Below the pieces are notes generated by a model. The model was not told where the DNA came from. It saw only the letters and a list, made by a program, of their open reading frames with translations, and did no database searches. A DNA stretch of 32,400 bases from CAYVUV01 sp964455095 (GTDB lineage Bacteria > Desulfobacterota > Binatia > HRBIN30 > CADEER01), in contig CAYVUV010000336.1 of assembly GCA_964455095.1 (NCBI GenBank), positions 1-32,400 on the forward strand, written 5' to 3'. The translations under genes were made by a program, and so were the position numbers. Positions 6,257 through 14,221 of the stretch are shown here, piece by piece. Position 1 is the stretch's first letter. Every line of letters begins with the position of its first letter.

Positions 6257-8013
6257 GACTTTGGCACGAGCCGGCGGCCGTAACGCGTCAGCAGCCACAT
6301 CAGCGTGGCGAAGGGTAGGACCGTCAGCAGCGCTTCGCCGGCGGTGCCTTCGGCCGGGGTGCGCAGCGCCAGCGCGCCGGCCCAGCCGCTGACGACAAGG
6401 CCGGCGATGGCGATGCCGGCCAGGGCGTCCCCGGCGATCAAGCCCGAGGCGAGCAGCATCGGCGGCTCGCTCTCGCCGCCGCGCGAGGGGCGGGCGTGGG
6501 CGATGAGGCCGCCCGCGATCAGCGAGCCGGTGGTGGTGAGTGGCAGGTAGAGGCCGATGGCGAACGGGAGGCTCGATACGCCGGCCGCCTCGGCGAGTGC
6601 CGCGAGCGCGGCGCCGAGAGAGAGCAGGCCCCACGGCAGGTCGCCTTGCATGACGCCCTGGGCGAGTGTGGCCATTAGCTTCGCCTGCGGAGCGGGCAGG
6701 ATCTCGGAGCCGATGGTGTACGCCTGGTGCAGCAGCAAAAGCACCCAGCCGGCGCGCACGGCGGCGGCGGCGACGCCGATCATCTCCGCCAGCTGCACGG
6801 CGCGCGGGGTGGCACCGACGAGGGCGCCGCACTTGAGGTCCTGACTGATGTCACCCGACAACGCGATGGCGATACACACCACCATCGCCACCGCCAGGCT
6901 GGCGGCCATGCCGGTCTGGCCCTGGTAGCCGAGCGCGTGCAGCGCGAACGCGCTGCCGAGCAGCGCCGTGATGGTCATCCCCGACACGGGCTGCGAGGTG
7001 GTGCCGATCAGACCGACCATGCGCGCCGAGACGACGACGAAGAAGTACGTGAACGCCATCGCCAGCAGCATCTGCACCAGGCCCATCTCGAACGTCGGGA
7101 CGAGCCAGAGCGCGAGCGCGAGCGCGGCGCTGCCGCCGAAGACGACGGTGGGTGAAAGGTCGCGCTCGGTGCGGGAGATATGTAGCGCGGTGGCGCGCTT
7201 GCCGATCCCTTGCAGCGAAACGCGAAACGAGCGTGCCATGAGGGGCAGGGCGCGGGCGATCGACAGCGCCCCGCCGCATGCCACGGCGCCGGCGCCGACG
7301 AAGCGCACGTGCGCGCGCCAGATCTGCCAGGCGTCCATCGACGCGATCTCGGGCGACAGGCCCAGCTGATGACCGGCCGCCGTGCCGCCGAGCAGGTCGA
7401 AGATGGGAATGATCACCGCCCAGGCGATCAACCCGCCCGCCATCAGCGTGGCGGCGATGCGCAGGCCGATGAGATAGCCGATGCCGAGAAAGACAGGGGT
7501 CAGCTCGGCGCCGAGGGAGAGCTTGTGCAGGGACGGGAAGCTGACGAAGACGGTCTCGCGCCAGAGCTGCAGGCCGCGCATGGCGAACTGATAGACCGCT
7601 CCCAGTCCGAGGCCGAGAAACACCGGCGCCGCGGCCGCGGGGCCGCGGTCGCCGGCGATCAGGACCTGCGCGCAGGCGGTGCCTTCGGGGAAGGGCAGGG
7701 TCCCGTGCTCCGCCACCATGAGATCGTGGCGCAGCGGGATCATCATCAGGATGCCGAGCAACCCGGCGGTCGCGGCGATGAGGAAGATGCGGAAGCCGCC
7801 GGGATCGATGCCGATGAAGATCAGCGCCGGGACGGTGAACACGACACCGGCGGCGAGCGATTCGCCGGCCGAGGCGATGGTGTGGACGATGTTGTTCTCC
7901 AGCACCGTGCCGCGGCGCAGCGCGCCGCGCAGGATCGCCATCGAGAGCACGGCGGAGGGAATCGACGCCGACACCGTCAGGCCCACCTTGAGGCCCAGGT
8001 AGGCGTTGACCAT
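6253..8013 (-). CDS. OPT-family oligopeptide/metal-chelate transporter (start uncertain, coding extends upstream)
   Basis: Polytopic inner-membrane permease of the OPT family, which in characterised members moves small peptides or metal chelates. Diagnostic motifs: NAYLGLKVGLTVSASIPSAV at the first helix, NNIVHTIASAGESLAAGV, EHGTLPFPEGTACAQVL, the GLGLGAVYQF segment, TPVFLGIGYLIGLRIA and LPFAIGLYLPLTTTGSLIAGG. From ATG 8013 the product is 586 residues, but that Met lies inside helix 1. The same frame stays open for 42 more codons (to 8139) and encodes conserved sequence (PYIAAEQSVPELTLRAVLLG) before a TGA at 8142-8140. That extension holds no ATG, GTG or TTG. The true start is either an unusual codon such as CTG or has been lost where the adjacent repeat begins. 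Confidence 0.88.
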   Translation of the reverse strand: MVNAYLGLKVGLTVSASIPSAVLSMAILRGALRRGTVLENNIVHTIASAGESLAAGVVFTVPALIFIGIDPGGFRIFLIAATAGLLGILMMIPLRHDLMVAEHGTLPFPEGTACAQVLIAGDRGPAAAAPVFLGLGLGAVYQFAMRGLQLWRETVFVSFPSLHKLSLGAELTPVFLGIGYLIGLRIAATLMAGGLIAWAVIIPIFDLLGGTAAGHQLGLSPEIASMDAWQIWRAHVRFVGAGAVACGGALSIARALPLMARSFRVSLQGIGKRATALHISRTERDLSPTVVFGGSAALALALWLVPTFEMGLVQMLLAMAFTYFFVVVSARMVGLIGTTSQPVSGMTITALLGSAFALHALGYQGQTGMAASLAVAMVVCIAIALSGDISQDLKCGALVGATPRAVQLAEMIGVAAAAVRAGWVLLLLHQAYTIGSEILPAPQAKLMATLAQGVMQGDLPWGLLSLGAALAALAEAAGVSSLPFAIGLYLPLTTTGSLIAGGLIAHARPSRGGESEPPMLLASGLIAGDALAGIAIAGLVVSGWAGALALRTPAEGTAGEALLTVLPFATLMWLLTRYGRRLVPKS

Positions 8014-8142
8014 GCCGAAGGTGACCGACAGCAGCGTGCCGAGGAGGACGGCGCGCAGCGTGAGCTCGGGGACGGACTGCTCGGCCGCGATGTACGGGAT
8101 CAGCGGGGCGTCTGACGAGAAGTAGGAGTCGCGGCCACTTCA

Positions 8143-8257
8143 AATCACCCCCACCTCAATCCTCCCCCGTCAAGGCGGCGGAGGCCGGAGGCCGAAGCCT
8201 TCCCCCCTTGCGGGGGAAGGTTGGATGGGGCGGGTAGAGATCGCCGCGCAGCGCACC
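8143..8257. repeat. Intergenic repeat, copy 1 (left flank of lysA)
   Basis: Begins AATCACCCCCACCTCAATCC and CTCCCCCGTC, then holds a hairpin at 8199-8220 (CCTTCCCCCC/ CGGGGGAAGG around TTG), and ends GGATGGGG...GCGCACC at 8257, three bases before the lysA stop codon. The same order of elements occurs in the same orientation at 9657-9812. Its left end directly abuts the TGA that closes the reading frame of the OPT gene. Confidence 0.85.
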
Positions 8258-8259
8258 AT

Positions 8260-9543
8260 CTACAGCGGCTCCAGGCACTCGTTGCGGGTGACGTCCTCGA
8301 CCGTCTCGCGGCGGGAAATCAGGAACGCCTGGCCGTCGTCGAGCCACACCTGCGGAGCGCGGCCGATGGAGTTGTAGAGGGAGCTCATCTGCACGCCGTA
8401 GGCGCCGGCGTCGTGCAGGACCAACAGGTCGCCGGGCCGCGGCATGGGCAGCGGGCGCGGCACCAGCAGCTCATCGGCGTCGCGCGTGAAGACGTCGCCC
8501 GACTCGCACAGCGGGCCGGCGACGATGAGCGGCACCTGCGGTGCCTGCGGGTTGGCGCCGTGCACGGAGATGTGATGGTACGAGCCGTACATCGCCGGCC
8601 GCACCAGGTCGACGAAGCCGGCGTCGACCATGACGAAGGTGTTGCCCGGACCCTTCTCGTTGCCGCGCGTCGCCTTGATGTCGGTGACGCGCGCGACCAG
8701 GGCGGCGCTCGGCGCGACGAAGTAGCGCCCGGGCTCGATCTCGACCCGCAAGGGCCGGCCGGCCGTGGCGCTCAAGCGCGCCTGCGCATCCTGCAGCACG
8801 CGCCCGAGCGGTCCGAGGTCGATGCGCGGCGCGTCGGGCTTGTACGGGTGCGGGATACCGCCGCCCAGGTTGACCGCTTCGAGGGCGGGGTAGTCGCGCA
8901 CGCGCTCGGAAAAGAAATGCGCCAACTTGGCCATGTTGGCGTTGAACTCGTCGATCGCCGGCCCGCTGCCGATGTGGGCGTGCAAGAGCGCGATCGGAAA
9001 CCCGGCGCGCTCGGCGGCGCGGCGCACGGCGTCGGCGTCTTCGTGCCAGATGCCGTGCTTCGAGCTCGGACCGCCGGTGTCGCAGGCGCTGACGTGGCCG
9101 TGACCGAAGCCGGGGTTGAGGCGCAGGCCGATCGGCCCCTGGTAGCCCGCTGCCTGCAACGCTTCGATCATCGCGGGAGAGCCGACGTTGGGCATGATGC
9201 GATGGCGCAGCACGACGTCGAGCGCATTGTCGCGAAAGACATCGGCGTTGTAGAGGATCGTCGGCGGCTGCGGCCCGGCTGCGAACCCGGCGGCGACGGC
9301 GCGCAATACCTCGTTGCCCGAGACCGCGTCGATCCAGATGCCGTGGCGCTGGACTTCTTCGAGCACCCGGCGCGTCGAGCACGCCTTCATCGCGTAGCGC
9401 GACTGCAGCCACGGCCCGGGCGTGATCGCCGCGATCTCGGCGATGCGCCGGCGCAGCACCGCGGCGCTGTAGACGTAGAAGGGCGTGCCGACGCGGCGCG
9501 CCAGCGCTTCCAGATCGATGTCGTCGAGAAATACTTCGGGCAT
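8260..9543 (-). CDS. lysA: Diaminopimelate decarboxylase
   Basis: PLP enzyme that decarboxylates meso-diaminopimelate to L-lysine, the last step of lysine synthesis. The 427-residue product matches fold-type III decarboxylases. PLP lysine is Lys53 in SRYAMKACST; HIGS at 190-193; GGGI (227-230) and EPGR (270-273) bind the cofactor phosphate; Cys346 in GPLCESGD is the partner-subunit active-site cysteine. NPGFGHGHVSACDTGG followed by SSKHGIW is close to the Escherichia enzyme rather than the usual Gram-positive form. The ATG at 9543 has GGAGAG nine bases upstream; the TTG six bases earlier is less likely. It stands alone between two copies of one intergenic repeat. Confidence 0.95.
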   Translation of the reverse strand: MPEVFLDDIDLEALARRVGTPFYVYSAAVLRRRIAEIAAITPGPWLQSRYAMKACSTRRVLEEVQRHGIWIDAVSGNEVLRAVAAGFAAGPQPPTILYNADVFRDNALDVVLRHRIMPNVGSPAMIEALQAAGYQGPIGLRLNPGFGHGHVSACDTGGPSSKHGIWHEDADAVRRAAERAGFPIALLHAHIGSGPAIDEFNANMAKLAHFFSERVRDYPALEAVNLGGGIPHPYKPDAPRIDLGPLGRVLQDAQARLSATAGRPLRVEIEPGRYFVAPSAALVARVTDIKATRGNEKGPGNTFVMVDAGFVDLVRPAMYGSYHHISVHGANPQAPQVPLIVAGPLCESGDVFTRDADELLVPRPLPMPRPGDLLVLHDAGAYGVQMSSLYNSIGRAPQVWLDDGQAFLISRRETVEDVTRNECLEPL

Positions 9544-9858
9544 CGGCAACGCTCTCCGTGGCTCTTGCGCGCTGAGCTAACAGGCGCCGCCGCGGAGGGC
9601 AACCCGATGGCGGGACGAGCTTTCCACAGCGGTGAAAGAAGGACGCAGCGACATCGAATCACCCCCACCTCAATCCTCCCCCGTCGAGGGGGAGGAGGCC
9701 GGAGACGGAAATCCTCCCCCCGGAGGGGGGAGGTGCCGGAGTCAGAAAGCCTTTCCCCCCCTTGCGGGGGAAGGTTTGGATGGGGGGTATTGGGATTGCC
9801 GCGAAGCGCACCAGAGAATTCGGCTGCGGGTGGGGACAGTCCGTTGAGACAGCGGGAG
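9544..9858. other. Intergenic region upstream of lysA holding repeat copy 2
   Basis: About 315 bp without a gene. Half of it is the repeat at 9657-9812. The stretch 9544-9656 must contain the lysA promoter, but no convincing -35/-10 pair was found. The rest (9813-9858) separates the repeat from the stop codon of the barrel gene and shows nothing recognisable. Confidence 0.6.
9657..9812. repeat. Intergenic repeat, copy 2 (right flank of lysA)
   Basis: Starts with the same AATCACCCCCACCTCAATCC as copy 1 and ends with the same GGATGGGG...GCCGCG(A/C)AGCGCACC. It is about 40 bp longer because it has two extra C-run/G-run hairpins (9676-9700 and 9711-9733) before the shared CTTTCCCCCC/CGGGGGAAGG hairpin. 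Same orientation as copy 1, so the two are direct repeats around lysA. Confidence 0.85.
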
Positions 9859-11133
9859 CTAGAACGTGTACTCGAGCTGCGCGGTGTAGATCACGTCGGC
9901 GCGCAGGCCGTCGCGGTTGAGCGGCAGCTGGAAGTTGCCGGCGAAGACGAACTGGCCGAAGGGGTGGAGCTTGAAGCCGAGGCCGGACTGGATGACGTCG
10001 TCGTTGATGCCGTCGCGTTTGTCGTCGTGGTAGCCGAGGAAGTCGACCGCGAGCGTCAGCCATTCGGTCGTGAGCACATCGGCGCCGGCGATCCACTCGA
10101 GCTGGCTGACGTCCTTGCCGCTGCGGATGTGGTAGCCGAGGTTCAGATGCGGCGACACGCGACCAAAGCTGCGCGAGGCGATCAGCCAGGGCGTGAAGGT
10201 GGGATCGTGAAAGCCGAGCAGGTCGTCGGCGTTGCCGGTCGGAATGGTGAGCACGGCGGCGGTGGCGAGATCGACCCAGGCGAAATCGTAGAAGTGCCAT
10301 TTGCCGCGCAGGAAGATGTCGCCGGTCCCGAGGGCGGAGACATCGAAGCCGTCGATGGCGCAGCTGAACGGCACGCACCGGGAGCCGTCGGTCTGCACGC
10401 CCTGCTGATCGGAGCCGAAGACGGCGGAGCCGTCGCCGTCGGGGTCGAGGATACTGGCGCGCGCCCGGGCGCGCATTTCGGCGCGGTTGACCGACAGCGC
10501 CATGCTGACGTCGATGGTGTCGGTGACGCCGTAGGCGGCGGTGACGAAGAAGAGGTCATAATGAAAGGAGAGGTCGAGCTCGGTGGCGAGCACGTCGTCG
10601 GCAAAGACGGCCTGATCCGATGCCGGCAGCTGGGCGAGAAAGCCGGGTGTCAGCGCCGGTTGCGAGGCGCGCAAATGGTCGAGGTCATCGCCTTCGAGCG
10701 TGTCGAAGTCGATGCGCGAGTACGAGGTCCCGAAGGTGATGGTGCCGCGCCCGAGCGTCAGGGCGCGTTCGGCGAGGGCCGACCCGAGGCTCTGGCGGTC
10801 GCGCACGAAGGTGTCGAGATCAGGGTCCCAGGCAAAGCGAAAGGCGCCGCTGGCCGACGGGATCGGCGCTTGCGATCGCGCCGCCGCCAGCGCCGCCGAG
10901 AGGCCGCGGAAGCGCTCGGCGACGCGCACCTCTTGCAGGTCCTGCTGGGCGCCCGGGTCGATGGTGGTGATCAGCACGCCGCCGAACAGGCCGGGAATGG
11001 CCTTGTCGAGCGACTTGCCGAAGGCCGGGGGGGCCGCGCCGAGGAGCCAAAACGCCGCGGCTGCCGCCAGCGCGCGGCGCACGGCGGGCGCGCGCTGTCG
11101 GCGCGGGACTATTTTCCGCCCCCGATCTTCCAT
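9859..11133 (-). CDS. Outer-membrane beta-barrel protein, MetA-pathway/transporter-like
   Basis: A 424-residue exported protein. An Arg-rich N-region and hydrophobic stretch ALAAAAAFWLLGAAPPAFG (21-39) form a signal peptide. The mature part alternates polar and hydrophobic residues in long strands and ends LEYTF, a C-terminal Phe typical of BAM-assembled barrels. Segments such as GDIFLRGKWHFYDF, LATAAVLTIPTGNADDLLGF, HLNLGYHIR and AGADVLTTEWLTLAVDFLGYHDD resemble the phenol_MetA_deg/'transporter' barrel family. The ATG at 11133 lies inside the 3' end of the caspase-like gene, with a 25-bp overlap in another frame, so the two are probably coupled. Exact role is unknown. Confidence 0.78.
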   Translation of the reverse strand: MEDRGRKIVPRRQRAPAVRRALAAAAAFWLLGAAPPAFGKSLDKAIPGLFGGVLITTIDPGAQQDLQEVRVAERFRGLSAALAAARSQAPIPSASGAFRFAWDPDLDTFVRDRQSLGSALAERALTLGRGTITFGTSYSRIDFDTLEGDDLDHLRASQPALTPGFLAQLPASDQAVFADDVLATELDLSFHYDLFFVTAAYGVTDTIDVSMALSVNRAEMRARARASILDPDGDGSAVFGSDQQGVQTDGSRCVPFSCAIDGFDVSALGTGDIFLRGKWHFYDFAWVDLATAAVLTIPTGNADDLLGFHDPTFTPWLIASRSFGRVSPHLNLGYHIRSGKDVSQLEWIAGADVLTTEWLTLAVDFLGYHDDKRDGINDDVIQSGLGFKLHPFGQFVFAGNFQLPLNRDGLRADVIYTAQLEYTF

Positions 11134-12983
11134 GTCCCGCCCTCGCGCACCAGCATCTTGGTCAGCCGGACCTCGAGGCGGACGGGCTTGCCAGTCTCCT
11201 GGTCGACGAAGCGGTCGCGGCGGGTGAACGTCGCCGCGACCCCGGCGCCCTGCGGCGTGATGGCGATGTCCGCCAGCTCGACGCGCAGCTCGGTGGCCGA
11301 CTGCAGATAGCCGCGCAGTGCCGCCCGCTGCGGTTCGGCGAACGCGGTGTAGAGTGTCGCGACGCGGTCGACGTCCTTCTCCTCGAGGGCCTTGCGGTAG
11401 GCCTCGAGCACGGCGCGCACCTGACTGTCGGCGTCGGGGTCGAGGTCGTTCTCGGCCGCGTGCGCGGCGCCCAGCCAGGGCCACAGCGGCGCGCCGTCCG
11501 AGTGCTTGGCGGGCGTCGGCGTGGCGGCGGGGCGGCTCCCCTCCGGGGCGGTGTCGACGACGCCCTCCGACTCCAGCAGCAGTCGGTAGGCGTCGACGTC
11601 GGTGTTGGTTTCCGTCTCAATCGATGCTCCTTCCTCGGCCGACACCTGCACGCGCAGCCGCCTCAGCATACTGAGGACGAGCTGCTTCTGTAAGTCGAAG
11701 AACGAAGTCAGGTTGCCCTCGACGCTGTCGGAGGCCTGGTTGAGCCCGGAATCGGCATCGACGATGTGCGCATCGATACGCAGCGTGTCGTCGACGACGT
11801 GGAACGATCCGGTCAGCAGGCGGCCGATGCCGAGCTGGCGTGCGGTGAAGAGATAGTCGGCGCCGCGCGTTTTGGCGGTGCGGTCGATGAGCTCCGGCGA
11901 GTAGACGCGCAGGGCCTTGACCTTGCTGAGCTCGGTGTTGAACGCGACGCGCAGGGCCTTGCTGATCCACTCGTGCTGTTGATCGTTGCGCAGGTTCTGG
12001 AACTCCATCACGCCGATGGAATTCGAGCGCGGGCCGGGCGGCGCGGTGGGCCCGGCCGCCGGGCGCGGCAGCGCCGTGCCCGCTGGTGTACCGGCCTCGA
12101 CGGTCAGCAAGACCAGATCGGTGCCCTCGGTCTTGTGGTAGGGGTGCTGGTCGCCGAGGGTCAGGATGGGGACGCGGCGGGCGACGTAGCCGAACAGCTC
12201 GGAGACCGAGATCGTCCCGTCGCGGTCGGCATCGGCCGCGCCGGCGACGCCCTCGAGCACGGCAAACGTAAAGGCGCCGTGCCCGAGCTCGGCCTTCTCC
12301 TTGGACTCTTCGCCCGGTTTGGTCGCGGCGAGCAGGAAGAAGCCGTCGCCGACCGACATCTGCCCGGCCATCTCGTCGGCCGAGACCATGCGCGTCGACG
12401 GGATGCCGAGCGCCCCGGCGTGGCAGGTGTCGAGCATGACCACCACGGCGCGCACGTTGCGGCGCAGCACGCTCAGGGCCTCGTCGATATCGGAGACGCG
12501 CAGGCCCTCGGTGCGCAGGTTGTCGGCCGTGGCGGCATGCGGCAGAAAGTAGTAGCTGCCGCTGGCCAGGTCGCGCACCCCGTGCCCGGCCAGGAAGAGC
12601 AGCGCCACGTCGTCCGGCCCGGCCCGCCCGAGGAAGCGCTCCATGCTGTCGAGCAGGCTCTCGCGCGTGACCTCCTCGTTGGTCAGGATCAATGTGCGCA
12701 CTTCGCGGTACAGGCCGCCGCGGCCCGCCGCGGCGATGCTGTCCGCCATGGCGCGCGCATCGACGTCGGCAAAGCGCAAGTTGAGCGCCGGCGCGTCGTA
12801 GCGGCTGACGCCCACCGCCAGCAGCCAGAGCGTCGAGGGCGAGTTGCCGAGCGGGGCGGCGGCGCCGCGGGTCGGGCGCCCGAGCGGTGCGTCGAGCGCG
12901 GCGGATTGGTAGAGCGCCCAGGTCACCAGCGCGCCGACCACGGCGACGCCGCCGACCAGCAGCCAGCGCCCGCGTACCGCCAT
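11109..12983 (-). CDS. Membrane-anchored caspase-like peptidase with EF-hand, FlgO/TolB-like and NTF2-like domains
   Basis: A 624-residue multi-domain protein. Residues 7-27 form one N-terminal membrane anchor. Residues 52-295 are a peptidase C14 (caspase) domain: LWLLAVGVSRYDAPALNLRF at the first strand, catalytic His134 in LFLAGHGV and Cys187 in MLDTCHAG. Inside it, DADRDGTISVSE (251-262) fits an EF-hand loop. Residues 322-445 (SIGVMEFQNLRND, WISKALRVAFNTELSKV, LLTGSFHVVDDTLRIDAHIVD) resemble the FlgO/TolB-N-like domain of envelope proteins. A linker (450-515) leads to an NTF2/SnoaL-like domain at 516-622. ATG 12983 is chosen because the anchor starts there. Most likely membrane-tethered, with both catalytic residues intact. 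Substrate unknown. Confidence 0.88.
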   Translation of the reverse strand: MAVRGRWLLVGGVAVVGALVTWALYQSAALDAPLGRPTRGAAAPLGNSPSTLWLLAVGVSRYDAPALNLRFADVDARAMADSIAAAGRGGLYREVRTLILTNEEVTRESLLDSMERFLGRAGPDDVALLFLAGHGVRDLASGSYYFLPHAATADNLRTEGLRVSDIDEALSVLRRNVRAVVVMLDTCHAGALGIPSTRMVSADEMAGQMSVGDGFFLLAATKPGEESKEKAELGHGAFTFAVLEGVAGAADADRDGTISVSELFGYVARRVPILTLGDQHPYHKTEGTDLVLLTVEAGTPAGTALPRPAAGPTAPPGPRSNSIGVMEFQNLRNDQQHEWISKALRVAFNTELSKVKALRVYSPELIDRTAKTRGADYLFTARQLGIGRLLTGSFHVVDDTLRIDAHIVDADSGLNQASDSVEGNLTSFFDLQKQLVLSMLRRLRVQVSAEEGASIETETNTDVDAYRLLLESEGVVDTAPEGSRPAATPTPAKHSDGAPLWPWLGAAHAAENDLDPDADSQVRAVLEAYRKALEEKDVDRVATLYTAFAEPQRAALRGYLQSATELRVELADIAITPQGAGVAATFTRRDRFVDQETGKPVRLEVRLTKMLVREGGTWKIGGGK

Positions 12984-13213
12984 CAGCCCCCCAACGTAGG
13001 GTGCGCCCGCCGTCTCGGCCGTACAATGCAAACCGTTCTCCCGCCACAGGGATGCCGCCGCTCGTCCAAATGCTGCCGACATCGCACCACGATGGCCCTG
13101 ATTTGCCTGGATGCGCGCCCGAGTGCAATAAATCGTCGCGTTCCGGCATCCGTTCCAGAGAGCAATGGAAGCGCGATGCAGGGTGCGGGCGGTAGTCCGC
13201 GCGGGAGGAGACG
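12984..13213. promoter_or_regulatory. Shared divergent control region between caspase-like gene and sigma-factor gene
   Basis: The 230 bp must carry promoters for both units. A TACAAT hexamer (13022-13027, plus) is a good -10 but has no -35 partner. On the minus strand GGAACG occurs twice six bases apart (13138-13155 region), a spacing that could suit an ECF-type -35 or a regulator, and TTCCA/TGGAA forms a short inverted repeat next to it. No element is convincing alone. The strong GGAGGAG at 13204-13210 serves the GTG start of the sigma factor. Confidence 0.35.
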
Positions 13214-14170
13214 GTGGAGCCGCTGAGCGAGGCCCGGGAAGCCCTGGAGCTGATCAAGGACTGTCTGGCGGGCGATCTCGAGGCGGCGCGGACCTTTCAG
13301 CTGCGCTACGGCGAGCTGATCTACGGTTATCCGCTCAGGGTCTACCGTATGCCGCCGGAGGACGCCGGCGACTTCTACGTCTTCGCCTTCGACCGCGGGC
13401 GCATCTTTCGCCGCGTGCGGTCGTTCGAGGGCCGGGCGCCGTTCCGCGCCTACCTGCTCGGATTCGTGCTCGACGACCTGGTGCTCGAGTGGAAACGCGC
13501 CGGACGCGAGATCGAGACGGTCTCCATCGAAACCATCGGCGAGCTGGTCGACCCGTCCGACGAGCTGGGTCGCATGATGGACGATGAAAGTGCAGGAGCG
13601 GTGGATCGCACCATGATCAGTCAAGTACTGGCGGCGCTGGAGCCGTCCAAAGCGGTGGTGATGAAGCTGCTCTACGTCGAGGACTACGAGCTGCAGCCCG
13701 CCGAGCTGCGCTACCTGTCCGAGGTGTCGGGGTGTCACATCCCCGAGGTGCTCTCGCGCGTCGACCAACTGCGCGCCACGGTGCGCGAGCGCGAGGCGGC
13801 GCTGAAGCGCATGGAGGACGCGCTCGACGCGGTGCAGGCGTGGATTCAGCTCTACGAGCGCCGGCTGCAGCGCGTCATCGACGACGTCGCGGCCGTGCCG
13901 CCCGGTACCAGCGCGGCGCAGCGCTTGCGCGAGGAGCACGCCGAGTTGGAGCGCAAGATCGAGCGCCGGCGCCGCCAACGCGTCAAGTTGTTGGCCCAGG
14001 CGCAGCGCCGCAAGGTGACGGCGCCATACAAAGAGATCGCCGCCATCCTGAACACCAGCGTCGGCAACGTCGGCTCGCAGATCGCGCGCCTGCGCCGCGA
14101 GCTGATGGCCAAGCTCGGTGGCAGCGCCGCGGCGAGCAAAGGCGACGGACCTTCCGATGCCCATAGATGA
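13214..14170 (+). CDS. Sigma-70-family RNA polymerase sigma factor with coiled-coil-interrupted region 4
   Basis: A 318-residue ECF-like sigma factor. Region 2 spans about 20-95 (DLEAARTFQLRYGELIYGYP, then RRVRSFEGRAPFRAYLLGFV, the -10-recognition and core-binding part). The start of region 4 (LEPSKAVVMKLLYVEDYEL, 142-160) is followed by about 85 residues of Arg/Glu/Lys-rich helix (185-265) predicted to be coiled coil. Only then comes the -35-binding helix-turn-helix PYKEIAAILNTSVGNVGSQI (271-290) and ARLRREL. Ordinary ECF factors are near 180-200 residues and lack this insert. The GTG start at 13214 is set by GGAGGAG three bases upstream. It leads an operon with the anti-sigma-like gene 51 bp downstream. 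Confidence 0.85.
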   Translation: MEPLSEAREALELIKDCLAGDLEAARTFQLRYGELIYGYPLRVYRMPPEDAGDFYVFAFDRGRIFRRVRSFEGRAPFRAYLLGFVLDDLVLEWKRAGREIETVSIETIGELVDPSDELGRMMDDESAGAVDRTMISQVLAALEPSKAVVMKLLYVEDYELQPAELRYLSEVSGCHIPEVLSRVDQLRATVREREAALKRMEDALDAVQAWIQLYERRLQRVIDDVAAVPPGTSAAQRLREEHAELERKIERRRRQRVKLLAQAQRRKVTAPYKEIAAILNTSVGNVGSQIARLRRELMAKLGGSAAASKGDGPSDAHR

Positions 14171-14221
14171 CCGCGCCAAACGCGCGCATGACCGCGCCAG
14201 CGTGCGCGGCGGAGGACGACC

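Noticed and set aside
8118..8142. Similarity of GACTCCTAC at the 5' end of the OPT frame with the 5' end of the CLC gene (21675-21699)
   Set aside because: Only about 9-12 shared bases in GC-rich sequence; too short to claim a shared element.
8221..11310. 1029-codon plus-strand open frame across lysA and the barrel gene
   Set aside because: It is the complement of two well-supported minus-strand genes and runs through an intergenic repeat; no recognisable domain.
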